Origin: Bacteroidaceae bacterium
GTDB lineage: Bacteria > Bacteroidota > Bacteroidia > Bacteroidales > Bacteroidaceae
Assembly: GCA_017472635.1 (NCBI GenBank)
Contig: JAFUPU010000065.1
Coordinates: 1-52,908 of the forward strand
Direction of reading: 5' to 3'
Length of the DNA stretch: 52,908 nt
Shown: positions 34,640 to 43,213 of the stretch, piece after piece
Layout of the letters: each line of letters opens with the position of its first letter
Position numbering within the stretch: the stretch's first letter is position 1
Translations under genes and position numbers: made by a program
The notes under the pieces: model-generated
Told to the model about the DNA's origin: nothing
Seen by the model: the letters and a program-made list of their open reading frames with translations, nothing else
Database searches by the model: none

Positions 34640-35898
34640 TGAGAGTTAATAATGAAAACGAGATAAAAGGGATGAAGAGAAGAATCAGTAACTTGTTTCG
34701 ACTTGTAAAGGGAGGAGTGTTCTGTCTGTTACTCTCTTTAGCTTTTAGTGTGCAAGCTGCCCGCAACGATTCGGTGAGATTCAGCTTGATGACTTGTTCA
34801 CCAGGTGAACTGATTTATGAGCTTTTCGGGCATACGGCTATTCGTTATCAGAATTTCACGACGCACGAAGATATTGTCTACAATTACGGACTTTTCGATT
34901 TTGATGCTCCCCATTTTGTGTGGCGCTTCTTGCGGGGTGAAACGGATTATGAGTTAGGTGCCATCCCTTATCCTTATTTTGCAAAGAGTTACAGTTTGAG
35001 GGGGTCTGAGGTTTGCCAACAGGTGTTGTCGATGAGCAATGAAGAGGCATATAGGCTCGACTCGTTGTTACGGCTCAACCTGCAACCCCGACATCGGGTT
35101 TACCGTTACAACTATTTTTATGACAATTGTACGACTCGTGCCCGCGATAGGATAGAGCAAGCCTTTTTGGGTAAGATTCAATATCCAGAAGGTGAAGAGG
35201 GCGCTACCTATCGTAGTTGGGTGCGCAGGTATACCGAGGGGCATCCTTGGAGTCAGTTTGCTATCGATTGTTGTCTGGGGAGTGAAGCCGACCTCCCGAT
35301 AGATGCACACAAGCAACTTTTTTTACCTGATAACCTGAAGGAGGCTTTCCGTCTTTCAATCGTGGTTGATTCAGTGGAGGTAGGGCATAAATTATTGTCA
35401 GGTGAGGAAATAATTTTTCCCCAACGGGAGAAAAAAAATGTGCAGGCAAATGCCGATGGGTTTTGCTTGACTCCCATGTGTACCATGTGGATGGCTTTTG
35501 TCTTGATTTCCCTCATCAGTTTGATAGAGTGGAAGCGTCGGATAGTATTTTGGGGAGTAGACCTGCTGCTTTTTGGATTGCAGGGATTGGCAGGCTTGAT
35601 TATCTCGTTTCTTTTCTTCTTTTCCACTCATCCGACGGTAGGGTCGAACTTCCTCATCATACTCTTCAATCCGTTGCCTTTGATTTATCTTCCGTGGATG
35701 ATTTATAAGGTTCGGAAACGGCAAAAAGACCCTTATGATGTGGCAAATCTGATAATATTAACAATTTTTGTGGCTTTTTTGTGGGCAATACCTCAGAAAA
35801 TTAGTTTAGTAGTTGTACCTTTGGCACTGATTTTGTTGATGCGCTCAGTGTTGCACCTTGCAAATGTGCGCAAGCAACGCCATTTTATTCGACGATAA
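34639..35898 (+). CDS. DUF4105 (Lnb-type periplasmic domain) membrane protein
   Basis: A 419-residue protein with an N-terminal signal or anchor, a periplasmic domain (CSPGELIYELFGHTAIRY, YNYFYDNCTTRARDRIEQ) typical of DUF4105/Lnb N-terminal domains, and about four C-terminal transmembrane helices (from residue 279). The conserved His in FGHTA and Cys in DNCTTR suggest a papain-like hydrolase, but I infer that from family resemblance only. The ATG at 34639 overlaps murF; the one at 34672 gives a cleaner signal peptide. Confidence 0.82.
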   Translation: MRVNNENEIKGMKRRISNLFRLVKGGVFCLLLSLAFSVQAARNDSVRFSLMTCSPGELIYELFGHTAIRYQNFTTHEDIVYNYGLFDFDAPHFVWRFLRGETDYELGAIPYPYFAKSYSLRGSEVCQQVLSMSNEEAYRLDSLLRLNLQPRHRVYRYNYFYDNCTTRARDRIEQAFLGKIQYPEGEEGATYRSWVRRYTEGHPWSQFAIDCCLGSEADLPIDAHKQLFLPDNLKEAFRLSIVVDSVEVGHKLLSGEEIIFPQREKKNVQANADGFCLTPMCTMWMAFVLISLISLIEWKRRIVFWGVDLLLFGLQGLAGLIISFLFFFSTHPTVGSNFLIILFNPLPLIYLPWMIYKVRKRQKDPYDVANLIILTIFVAFLWAIPQKISLVVVPLALILLMRSVLHLANVRKQRHFIRR

Positions 35899-35901
35899 GC
35901 A

Positions 35902-37476
35902 ATGAAAGAAAAGATACTCTCTTCGCTATTGACCGTGTTGGCATTTTCAGTGATGCAGGCACAAGACGGAACTATCCCTGTAGCTCCGCGCTTGGTTGTG
36001 GGTATCACCATCGACCAGTTGCGTGCCGACTATCTGGCAACTTTTGCTTCTCTCTATGGCGAACGTGGCTTCAAACGCTTGTGGCGCGAGGGACGTGTCT
36101 ATAGCAATGCAGCGTATGGCTTCAGCAATGTAGATGGAGCCTCTGCTATGGCTTCGCTTTATACAGGAACATCACCGGCTAAAAATGGTATTGTTGCTGC
36201 TCGTTGGCTCGACCGTTCGAGCTTGCGTTCGGTCTCATGCTCTGACGACCGTGACTTTATGGGCTATTATACCGCTGAGCATACGTCACCCAAAAACTTG
36301 TTGGTCTCTACCGTGACCGACGAACTGAAGATTGCCACTCAAGGAAGATCTATAGTCTATGCCTTTGCTCCTTCACGCGATGAGGCGGTCATGGCAGCCG
36401 GACATGCGGCAGACGGAGCATATTGGCTGAATGAACTCACCGGCAAATGGGGAGGCTCGACTTATTATGGTACATTCCCCCGCTGGCTGATGGTATACAA
36501 TGATAACCAAAGCACTGACTCGCGTATAGGAAATATCCAATGGGAGTTGTTGCTCGACAAGTCGGTTTACGATAATCCTACGGGTGAAGCCGTTTTTAGC
36601 CATACTTTCTCAGATGCACGCAAATATCGCCGTCTTAAGAAGACTCCTTGTGTGAACGACGAGGTGAACAAAGTGGTGAATGCATGTCTGTATGGTACAA
36701 TGATAGGGGCTGACCCGATTACCGACTTCTTGTCGGTTACCTATCAGGCAGGTTCTTTCCATAGCGAGACTGGAGTAGAGTCGTACCTGGAGATGCAGGA
36801 TACCTATGCGCGGTTGGATAAAGACCTTGCGGCATTGTTTGACATGGTAGACAAAAAGGTGGGGTTAGAGAATACGTTGTTTTTCCTTACCTCTACCGGA
36901 TATGTCGAGGGTGGGGTGGCTGACCATTCGGCTTATCATATACCTACCGGGGAGTTTTACATCAACCGGGCTACAGCATTGCTCAATATGTATCTGATGG
37001 CGCTTTATGGCGATGGGCAATATGTTGAGGTTTCAGATGGATTGCAAATCTATCTCGACCGTAAACTGATAGAGAAGAAACAACTGATATTGAAAGACGT
37101 GCTCGACCGGAGTGCCGAGTTCTTGACAGACTTGAGCGGAGTGCAGCAGGTATATACAGCCTATGACCTGTCGAGAGGAGGATGGTCACCCGAGTTGGAG
37201 CGTGTGAGAAACGGATATAACCCTCAGCGTTCGGGCGATATCTGCCTTGAGATTTGTGCCGGATGGAAATTGATGGATGCCGACTCGCGTGAAATCAATA
37301 CAGTACGTCAGGCGTATGTGAGTTTTCCGTTGATATTCATGGGAGCCGGGATTGTTCCTGAAACCGTACACACGGTAGTTGCTACCGATTGTATAGCCCC
37401 TACACTCTCTTCGGTAATGCGCATACGTGCACCAAATGCATGTTCTTCAGCTCCTATTACCGACTTGTTTAAGTAA
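35902..37476 (+). CDS. Alkaline-phosphatase-fold protein, probably inactive
   Basis: A 524-residue secreted protein (signal ends VMQAQ) with the opening VVGITIDQLRADYL of PafA-type alkaline phosphatases and LYTGTSPAKNGI. Aligned by eye with that family, the Thr nucleophile position before YTG is occupied by Gly (segment NVDGASAMAS), the usual DHG metal-binding motif reads STGYVEGG, and the D-x-x-GH-x-x-GP motif reads AGSFHSETGVES. Most metal ligands therefore seem lost, although the ORF is full length. It starts 3 bp after the DUF4105 gene. Likely a non-catalytic relative with a binding role. Confidence 0.75.
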   Translation: MKEKILSSLLTVLAFSVMQAQDGTIPVAPRLVVGITIDQLRADYLATFASLYGERGFKRLWREGRVYSNAAYGFSNVDGASAMASLYTGTSPAKNGIVAARWLDRSSLRSVSCSDDRDFMGYYTAEHTSPKNLLVSTVTDELKIATQGRSIVYAFAPSRDEAVMAAGHAADGAYWLNELTGKWGGSTYYGTFPRWLMVYNDNQSTDSRIGNIQWELLLDKSVYDNPTGEAVFSHTFSDARKYRRLKKTPCVNDEVNKVVNACLYGTMIGADPITDFLSVTYQAGSFHSETGVESYLEMQDTYARLDKDLAALFDMVDKKVGLENTLFFLTSTGYVEGGVADHSAYHIPTGEFYINRATALLNMYLMALYGDGQYVEVSDGLQIYLDRKLIEKKQLILKDVLDRSAEFLTDLSGVQQVYTAYDLSRGGWSPELERVRNGYNPQRSGDICLEICAGWKLMDADSREINTVRQAYVSFPLIFMGAGIVPETVHTVVATDCIAPTLSSVMRIRAPNACSSAPITDLFK

Positions 37477-37547
37477 GGGGTGGAGATAAAACGTTTGAGT
37501 TGGAGTATGTTGCATATTAAAATGAAATAATAAAATAAAAATATAAA

Positions 37548-40500
37548 ATGGGATTTAATGATTTTTTAGGAAAGATATTCGGTAATAAATCAACCCGCGA
37601 CATGAAGGAGATTCAGCCTTGGGTTGAAAAGGTGAAAGCTGCTTACGCGAATATCTCGAACTTGAGCAACGATGAGTTGCGTGGTAAGATTGATGAGATT
37701 AAAGCAATTATCCGCGAGTCGGCAGCTGCTGAAAGGGCTAAGATTGCCGAATTGAAAGCTAAGGTTGAAGAGACCGACATAGAGGCACGCGAACCCTTGT
37801 TTACCCAGATTGACAAGTTGGAAAAAGAGGTGCTTGACCGTTATGAAGTGGCTTTAGACAACGTGTTGCCAGAGGTGTTTGCCGTAGTGAAAGATACGGC
37901 ACGTCGTTTTGCAGAGAATGGCGAAGTGGTGGTGACTGCTACCGATTTTGACCGTCAATTGGCAGCAGAAGGCAAAGAATTTGTAAGCATAGAAGACGAT
38001 AAAGCCATTTGGCATAATCACTGGATTGCTGGTGGTAACGACACCGTTTGGAATATGATTCACTATGATGTACAGCTTTTTGGTGGTGTCGTACTTCATA
38101 AAGGTAAGATTGCCGAGATGGCAACCGGTGAAGGTAAGACTCTGGTAGCTACTCTCCCCGTATTCTTGAATGCGTTGACCGGTAATGGCGTACACGTGGT
38201 GACCGTCAATGACTACCTCTCTAAGCGTGACTCTGAATGGATGGGACCTCTCTATCAGTTCCACGGATTGAGTGTGGATTGTATAGACAAGCATCAACCT
38301 AATAGCGAGGCTCGTCGCAAGGCATATAAAGCTGACATTACTTTCGGTACAAACAACGAGTTCGGTTTCGACTATCTGCGCGACAACATGGCAGGCAACC
38401 CCAGCGAGTTGGTACAACGTATGCACAATTATGCCATCGTCGATGAGGTTGACTCGGTATTGATTGACGATGCCCGTACTCCTTTGATTATATCCGGTCC
38501 TGTGCCCAAGCGTGGCGACCAGTTGTTTGAAAGTCTCCGTCCGTTGGTAGAACGTTTGGTTGAAGCGCAACGCAAATTGGCTACTCAATTGTTGGCTGAT
38601 GCAAAACGTCAGATAGCCAGTGAAGACAAAGCCGAGCAAGAAGCCGGTTTCCTTTCACTCTTCCGTAGCCACAAGGCTTTGCCAAAGAACAAACCGTTGA
38701 TTAAGTTCCTCAGTGAACCCGGAATCAAAACGGGTATGTTGGCTACCGAAGAGATTTATATGGAGCAAAACAACAAGCGTATGCCCGAGGCTGTTGAACC
38801 TCTCTACTTCGTTATCGAAGAGAAGATGAACAGCGTAGATTTGACCGACAAGGGTATCGACTTGATTACCGGAAATTCAGAAGACCCCACATTCTTTGTG
38901 TTGCCGGACATTACGGCTCAGTTGGCTGAACTTGAAAATGAAAACCTCTCTGACGAAGAGCGGTTGGAGAAAAAAGATGCTTTGCTGACCGACTATGCCG
39001 TAAAGAGCGAACGCGTACATACCATCAATCAGTTGCTGAAAGCATATACCATGTTTGAGCGCGATGACCAGTATGTGGTGATTGACGGACAGGTGAAGAT
39101 TGTGGATGAGCAGACAGGACGTATTATGGAAGGACGTCGCTATTCAGATGGTCTCCACCAGGCAATAGAGGCAAAGGAAGGTGTGAAGGTTGAAGCTGCA
39201 ACTCAGACATTTGCTACAATCACGCTTCAAAACTACTTCCGTATGTACCACAAGCTGGCAGGTATGACCGGTACGGCTGAGACCGAAGCTGGAGAGTTTT
39301 GGGATATCTATAAGCTTGATGTGGTGGTTATCCCCACCAACCGTCCCATTGCCCGCATCGATATGAACGACCGTGTGTATAAGACCAAACGCGAGAAGTA
39401 TAAGGCGGTGATTGAAGAGGTGGAGGCTATGGTTGCAGCCGGACGTCCGGTGTTGGTAGGTACAACATCAGTTGAAATCTCAGAGATGTTGAGTAAGATG
39501 TTGACCATGCGTAAGATTGAACACAATGTGTTGAATGCCAAGTTACACCAGAAAGAGGCAGACATTGTGGCACGTGCCGGTCAACGGAGTATTGTGACCA
39601 TTGCTACCAACATGGCTGGTCGTGGTACGGATATCAAGTTGAGCGACGAGGTGAAAGCAGCCGGTGGTTTGGCTATTATCGGTACCGAACGTCACGAGAG
39701 CCGACGCGTTGACCGTCAGTTGCGCGGACGTGCCGGACGTCAGGGTGACCCGGGTTCATCAGTCTTCTTCGTCTCTTTAGAAGATAACCTCATGCGTCTC
39801 TTCTCTTCCGACCGTATCGCCAAGGTGATGGATAGAATGGGATTTGAAGAGGGTGAAGTGATAGAGCATCCGATGATTTCAAAATCTATTGAGCGCGCTC
39901 AAAAGAAAGTGGAAGAAAACCACTTCGGTAGCCGTAAACGTTTGCTTGAATATGACGATGTGATGAACAAGCAGCGTACGGTTATCTATGACAAACGCCG
40001 CCATGCACTCATGGGTGAACGCATCGGCATGGATATCGTAAATATGATATGGGACCGTTGTGCCAATCTTGTGGAGAAACACGATTACGAAGGTGCCAAG
40101 ATGGAAGCCTTGCAGACGTTGGCAATGGAGCTCCCGCTTACTGAGCAGGAGTTCAATACCGGCAAGAAAGCTCAGTTGGCTGATAAGGTGTTTGATGCTG
40201 CCATGGAGAATTTCAAACGTCGCACCGAACAATTGACCCGTGTAGCCAATCCGGTTATCAAGCAGATTTATGAAGAGCAGGGACAGATGTATGAGAACAT
40301 CTTGATTCCTATCACCGATGGTCGTCGTCTCTATCAGATTCCTGTAAACTTGAAGACTGCCTACGAGAGTGAGTGCAAGGAGGTTGTGAAGGAATTCCAA
40401 AAGGCAATCTTGTTACACACCATTGATGAGGCTTGGAAAGAGAACTTGCGTGAGTTGGATGAGTTGAAACATTCGGTGCAGAATGCCAGCTATGAGCAGA

Positions 40501-40844
40501 AAGACCCGTTGCTGATATTCAAGTTCGAGTCAGTGACCTTGTTTGATAATATGGTCAACAAGATAAACGACCAGACAGTCTCTGTGTTGATGCGTGGTCA
40601 GATTCCTGTGCGTCAGCCGGAAGAGGTTCCTCAAGCAGCACCTGCACGCCAGGCTCCTCCTCGTCAGCAGTATCAAGAGACAAAGGTAGACCTTACTGAC
40701 CCCAACCAACGGGCAGCAGCATCACGCGATACACGTGAAGTGAAGCGCGAACCTATCCGTGCCGAGAAGACAGTAGGACGCAATGACCCTTGTCCTTGTG
40801 GAAGTGGCAAGAAATTTAAAAATTGTCACGGACGCGGACTTTAA
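37548..40844 (+). CDS. secA: Preprotein translocase ATPase SecA
   Basis: A 1098-residue motor for Sec-dependent protein export. Walker A is MATGEGKTL (Lys197), followed by [20 protein letters not shown] and [30 protein letters not shown] in the second nucleotide domain. The extreme C-terminus is a SEC-C zinc-binding motif ([15 protein letters not shown]). It is longer than the E. coli enzyme because of an insertion in the N-terminal third, as usual in Bacteroidetes. Confidence 0.98.
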   Translation: MGFNDFLGKIFGNKSTRDMKEIQPWVEKVKAAYANISNLSNDELRGKIDEIKAIIRESAAAERAKIAELKAKVEETDIEAREPLFTQIDKLEKEVLDRYEVALDNVLPEVFAVVKDTARRFAENGEVVVTATDFDRQLAAEGKEFVSIEDDKAIWHNHWIAGGNDTVWNMIHYDVQLFGGVVLHKGKIAEMATGEGKTLVATLPVFLNALTGNGVHVVTVNDYLSKRDSEWMGPLYQFHGLSVDCIDKHQPNSEARRKAYKADITFGTNNEFGFDYLRDNMAGNPSELVQRMHNYAIVDEVDSVLIDDARTPLIISGPVPKRGDQLFESLRPLVERLVEAQRKLATQLLADAKRQIASEDKAEQEAGFLSLFRSHKALPKNKPLIKFLSEPGIKTGMLATEEIYMEQNNKRMPEAVEPLYFVIEEKMNSVDLTDKGIDLITGNSEDPTFFVLPDITAQLAELENENLSDEERLEKKDALLTDYAVKSERVHTINQLLKAYTMFERDDQYVVIDGQVKIVDEQTGRIMEGRRYSDGLHQAIEAKEGVKVEAATQTFATITLQNYFRMYHKLAGMTGTAETEAGEFWDIYKLDVVVIPTNRPIARIDMNDRVYKTKREKYKAVIEEVEAMVAAGRPVLVGTTSVEISEMLSKMLTMRKIEHNVLNAKLHQKEADIVARAGQRSIVTIATNMAGRGTDIKLSDEVKAAGGLAIIGTERHESRRVDRQLRGRAGRQGDPGSSVFFVSLEDNLMRLFSSDRIAKVMDRMGFEEGEVIEHPMISKSIERAQKKVEENHFGSRKRLLEYDDVMNKQRTVIYDKRRHALMGERIGMDIVNMIWDRCANLVEKHDYEGAKMEALQTLAMELPLTEQEFNTGKKAQLADKVFDAAMENFKRRTEQLTRVANPVIKQIYEEQGQMYENILIPITDGRRLYQIPVNLKTAYESECKEVVKEFQKAILLHTIDEAWKENLRELDELKHSVQNASYEQKDPLLIFKFESVTLFDNMVNKINDQTVSVLMRGQIPVRQPEEVPQAAPARQAPPRQQYQETKVDLTDPNQRAAASRDTREVKREPIRAEKTVGRNDPCPCGSGKKFKNCHGRGL

Positions 40845-40865
40845 GAGTTGAACTTTAGATAATGT

Positions 40866-40912
40866 GCGGTTTATGTGTTGAGGAAATCTCATGCATAAAC
40901 CGCGTTTTTTTT
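40866..40912 (+). terminator. Rho-independent terminator after secA
   Basis: GCGGTTTATG (40866-40875) pairs perfectly with CATAAACCGC (40894-40903), followed by G and eight T. Confidence 0.9.
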
Positions 40913-40939
40913 GTGCTCGTCTTGAGTTTTGTCTTCACT

Positions 40940-40974
40940 TTTGGGTGGGTGTATAGAAAATATGTTTATCTTTG
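40940..40974 (+). promoter_or_regulatory. Promoter of DUF6340-type lipoprotein gene
   Basis: TTTG at 40940-40943 and -7 box TATCTTTG at 40967-40974 with 23-nt spacing. The predicted start near 40980 excludes the longer in-frame ATG at 40929. The 16-mer TATATAATAAGGTATA follows at 40983-40998. Confidence 0.55.
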
Positions 40975-41009
40975 TGGCAGTATATATAATAAGGTATAAA
41001 GAGAAGCGC

Positions 41010-42026
41010 ATGAAAAGGAAAAAACGGTTTTTGCAACTTTGGTTGATGATGTGTTTGGGATGTATGGTCTCTTGTGCCCCGACCATCCATTGGGTCAGCA
41101 TGGACCGCTTGAGTCCGGCTAAGAATACGTTCTCCGAGAGAGTGCGTAGGGTAGGGGTGGTAAACAACCAACCCAACGCTGAACAAGGACAACGTGTGTC
41201 GGGTGAAATAATACTTGCTAATGCCAGACAAATAGTTGACACATTGGCGGTAAACTTGGCTGATGCGGCATATTTCGATGAAGTGGTTGTTTTCGATTCG
41301 GTATTGGCTTCACCCGGTCCGCTCAGTCGTTATGATGACCGCCAGTTATCACCTCAACGGGTTGCCGAATTGACACAACGCATGGGAGTAGACATGCTGG
41401 TATCTGTTGAGTTGGCTTTCTATATGAGCGAATCCGAACCGTATCCTTATAGCGAGTTGGGCAGTGTGCTCACGGTGGTCAAAATCTATCTTCCCGGTAG
41501 AGAGACTCCGGTTGATACCATTACATGTCGGCAGCAGATAGCATGGGAAGCTATACCTGCAGATACTGAATTCATGGAGAGCATTGTGGATGTGGCAGCC
41601 AGGTTGCCGGTACCTTTCATCGTTCCACAATGGATGGCGGTGGAGTTTCCCTACTACTCTAATGGTACGGCAGAGTTGCGCGATGGGCACGTCTGCATAG
41701 CTGAGAATGATTGGGCGGGTGCCCGCGAACAATGGATGAGTCTGTTGGGACATGAAGAACGTCGCCACCGGATGTATGGTAACTTCAACATGGCAGTGTG
41801 GCATGAAGTGCATGACGACACGATTGAAACCGCTCGTAACTATGCACTCAAGGCACGCGAGTTGGCATTGGAGGGATTGGATAAAGATGAAAAAGGACGT
41901 CCGGTTATCCCTTCCTACGATTACCTCTTCATAAACGAATATTTGGATGAAATGCAACGTCGCGGACGGAACTTGACCCGTATAAAACAGCAAATGTTAC
42001 GTTTTTTAGATGATTTTAGCGAATAA
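41010..42026 (+). CDS. DUF6340-type lipoprotein of unknown function
   Basis: A 338-residue lipoprotein (lipobox MVSC, Cys22) beginning SCAPTIHWVSMDRLSPA. An alpha/beta segment (GVDMLVSVELAFYMSE) and a C-terminal part with TPR-like helices (DWAGAREQWMSLLGHEERRHRMYGNF) match the conserved Bacteroidetes DUF6340 proteins as I recall them. Start chosen because the promoter lies inside the longer frame. Function not known. Confidence 0.75.
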   Translation: MKRKKRFLQLWLMMCLGCMVSCAPTIHWVSMDRLSPAKNTFSERVRRVGVVNNQPNAEQGQRVSGEIILANARQIVDTLAVNLADAAYFDEVVVFDSVLASPGPLSRYDDRQLSPQRVAELTQRMGVDMLVSVELAFYMSESEPYPYSELGSVLTVVKIYLPGRETPVDTITCRQQIAWEAIPADTEFMESIVDVAARLPVPFIVPQWMAVEFPYYSNGTAELRDGHVCIAENDWAGAREQWMSLLGHEERRHRMYGNFNMAVWHEVHDDTIETARNYALKARELALEGLDKDEKGRPVIPSYDYLFINEYLDEMQRRGRNLTRIKQQMLRFLDDFSE

Positions 42027-42028
42027 AG

Positions 42029-42059
42029 TTTGTACGACAAGTTTTTTTATGTACTTTTG
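42029..42059 (+). promoter_or_regulatory. Promoter of acidic hypothetical gene
   Basis: TTTG at 42029-42032, exactly 19 nt spacer, TACTTTTG at 42052-42059: a full sigma-ABfr match immediately after the previous stop. Confidence 0.7.
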
Positions 42060-42081
42060 AAGGCAAATAATTAGCAAGGAT

Positions 42082-42528
42082 ATGGATTTGGATAAAGCAA
42101 CCCGAAACTCGATTGTCTCAGCATTGAAAGAGGCTTTAAAGAAACTGGAGGAAGGTGGTGGACAGATTGTCAGCACTGACATCTATCTTCAACCTATGCA
42201 AGTGTCAGGTGAATTGGTCATCTATAATGACGATGATGACGAATTGGCACACGTGCTCGTACCTGTATGGAAAGAGATGGATGCCTCGGATTTCTATTCA
42301 GTGGTTGAACCGCAACTGGCAACCATTGTTGGCGGATTGGAACAAGATGGGGCACTTGATTCGCTTTCTTTGTTGAAACCCTATTCTTTCGTATTGGTGG
42401 ACGAAGACCACGAAACCCTCTCTGAACTTCTGTTGGTAGACGACGACACCATGTTGGTCAGCGAAAGTCTGCTCAAAGGGTTGGACGATGAGTTGGATGA
42501 ATTTCTTAAAAAACTCCTTGAAGAATAA
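42082..42528 (+). CDS. Acidic conserved hypothetical protein
   Basis: A 148-residue soluble protein without signal peptide or membrane segment. It is very acidic, with runs such as NDDDDELAH and VDDDTML, and ends in an amphipathic acidic helix (LDDELDEFLKKLLEE). I do not recognise a characterised family. It has its own near-consensus promoter and lies between a lipoprotein gene and tRNA-Leu. It may be a small cytoplasmic binding protein; no function is proposed. Confidence 0.7.
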   Translation: MDLDKATRNSIVSALKEALKKLEEGGGQIVSTDIYLQPMQVSGELVIYNDDDDELAHVLVPVWKEMDASDFYSVVEPQLATIVGGLEQDGALDSLSLLKPYSFVLVDEDHETLSELLLVDDDTMLVSESLLKGLDDELDEFLKKLLEE

Positions 42529-42608
42529 GGTTCAACTCCGTTTCTCTTCGTTTTTTGGCAACCAGAGGCTGAAAAAAGAGGTATTCAACTAAAAAACTTG
42601 CAAAAAAG

Positions 42609-42639
42609 TTTGCAGATAACGAAAAAAGCAGTATCTTTG
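42609..42639 (+). promoter_or_regulatory. Promoter of tRNA-Leu
   Basis: TTTG at 42609-42612, 19-nt spacer, TATCTTTG at 42632-42639. A textbook Bacteroides promoter, with transcription starting about 17-20 nt before the tRNA. Confidence 0.8.
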
Positions 42640-42662
42640 CACCCGCATTCGAGAAACAAGAT

Positions 42663-42746
42663 GCCCAGATGGCGGAATCGGTAGACGCGCTGGTCTCAAA
42701 CACCAGTGGATTCACTTCCATCCCGGTTCGACCCCGGGTCTGGGTA
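42663..42746 (+). tRNA. tRNA-Leu (anticodon CAA)
   Basis: An 84-nt class II tRNA. The acceptor GCCCAGA pairs with TCTGGGT (first pair G-U); the anticodon stem CTGGT/ACCAG encloses the loop CTCAAAC with anticodon CAA at 42697-42699, reading UUG. A long variable arm (TGGA...TCCA) and the T-loop TTCGACC support tRNA-Leu. No CCA is encoded. Confidence 0.95.
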
Positions 42747-42750
42747 CTGA

Positions 42751-42784
42751 AAGGAACTCCTGATATGGAGTTCCTTTTTTTATA
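42751..42784 (+). terminator. Rho-independent terminator of tRNA-Leu
   Basis: AAGGAACTCC (42751-42760) pairs perfectly with GGAGTTCCTT (42767-42776) around the loop TGATAT, and a T-run follows. Confidence 0.93.
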
Positions 42785-42890
42785 TATCATAAATTCACTT
42801 GAATATTGTATTTCTTGCCTGATATCTATAGTTCCGTCCCGAACCGGCAAGCAATCCATTCAACCCGTGTTTCAATAAGCCATGCACCGG

Positions 42891-43042
42891 GCTTGATGCA
42901 GCCTCGAAGCCTTCTTTATGAGCTGTCTCACCTGTGTGAGGAATGTTTATCACCTAAGTGATGCACTTTTGTCACTCGGGTGATAAAGTCGTCTCACCCT
43001 TGTGATACGGTATTCGAAGCAGGCTTCATGCGTGCATCAAGC
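42891..43042. repeat. Symmetric element: four TCAC-N4-GTGA palindromes at 22-bp spacing
   Basis: Outer inverted repeats GCTTGATGCA (42891-42900) and TGCATCAAGC (43033-43042) match perfectly. Between them are four 12-bp palindromes TCAC-N4-GTGA starting at 42928, 42950, 42972 and 42994, with centres CTGT, CTAA, TCGG and CCTT and 10-bp linkers. The midpoint of the outer arms and of the array coincide (42966.5). Confidence 0.9.
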
Positions 43043-43084
43043 TGTATGTTAACGCTTTCTGTTTGTATGTTAACGATTTCCGTT
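43043..43084. repeat. Two tandem 21-bp repeats
   Basis: Units 43043-43063 and 43064-43084 both begin TGTATGTTAACG and differ at two of 21 positions. They directly follow the outer arm of the palindrome array. Confidence 0.85.
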
Positions 43085-43186
43085 GACTACTTTCTATCTT
43101 ATTTGTAGCTTGGGTTGACTGAGTTAAACTTTATTTTTAGTTTGGGTTGACAGGATTAAATTTTATTTTTAGTTATCGTTGACTTG
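43077..43186. repeat. 32-bp tandem repeat, three and a half copies
   Basis: Units at 43077-43108, 43109-43140 and 43141-43172 share GTTGAC near their start and TTATTTGTAG or TTATTTTTAG at their end; a partial fourth (TTATCGTTGACTTG) follows. The two central copies are nearly identical, the outer ones more diverged. The first unit overlaps the end of the 21-bp repeat. Confidence 0.8.
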
Positions 43187-43213
43187 TTTGCCTGCTACAA
43201 GGCAGAGTTACTC

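Larger units (their letters stand above)
42747..43213. other. Gene-free stretch after tRNA-Leu, densely repetitive
   Basis: This 467-bp stretch between convergent units contains the tRNA terminator, about 100 bp of plain sequence, a symmetric palindrome-array element (42891-43042), a 21-bp tandem repeat and a 32-bp tandem repeat reaching almost to the stop of the leucine-rich-repeat gene. No protein gene is supported. Confidence 0.8.

Noticed and set aside
42928-43005. CRISPR-like regular repeat array
   Set aside because: Repeats are only 12 bp self-palindromes with variable centres and 10-bp linkers; there are no cas genes and no spacer-sized variable segments.
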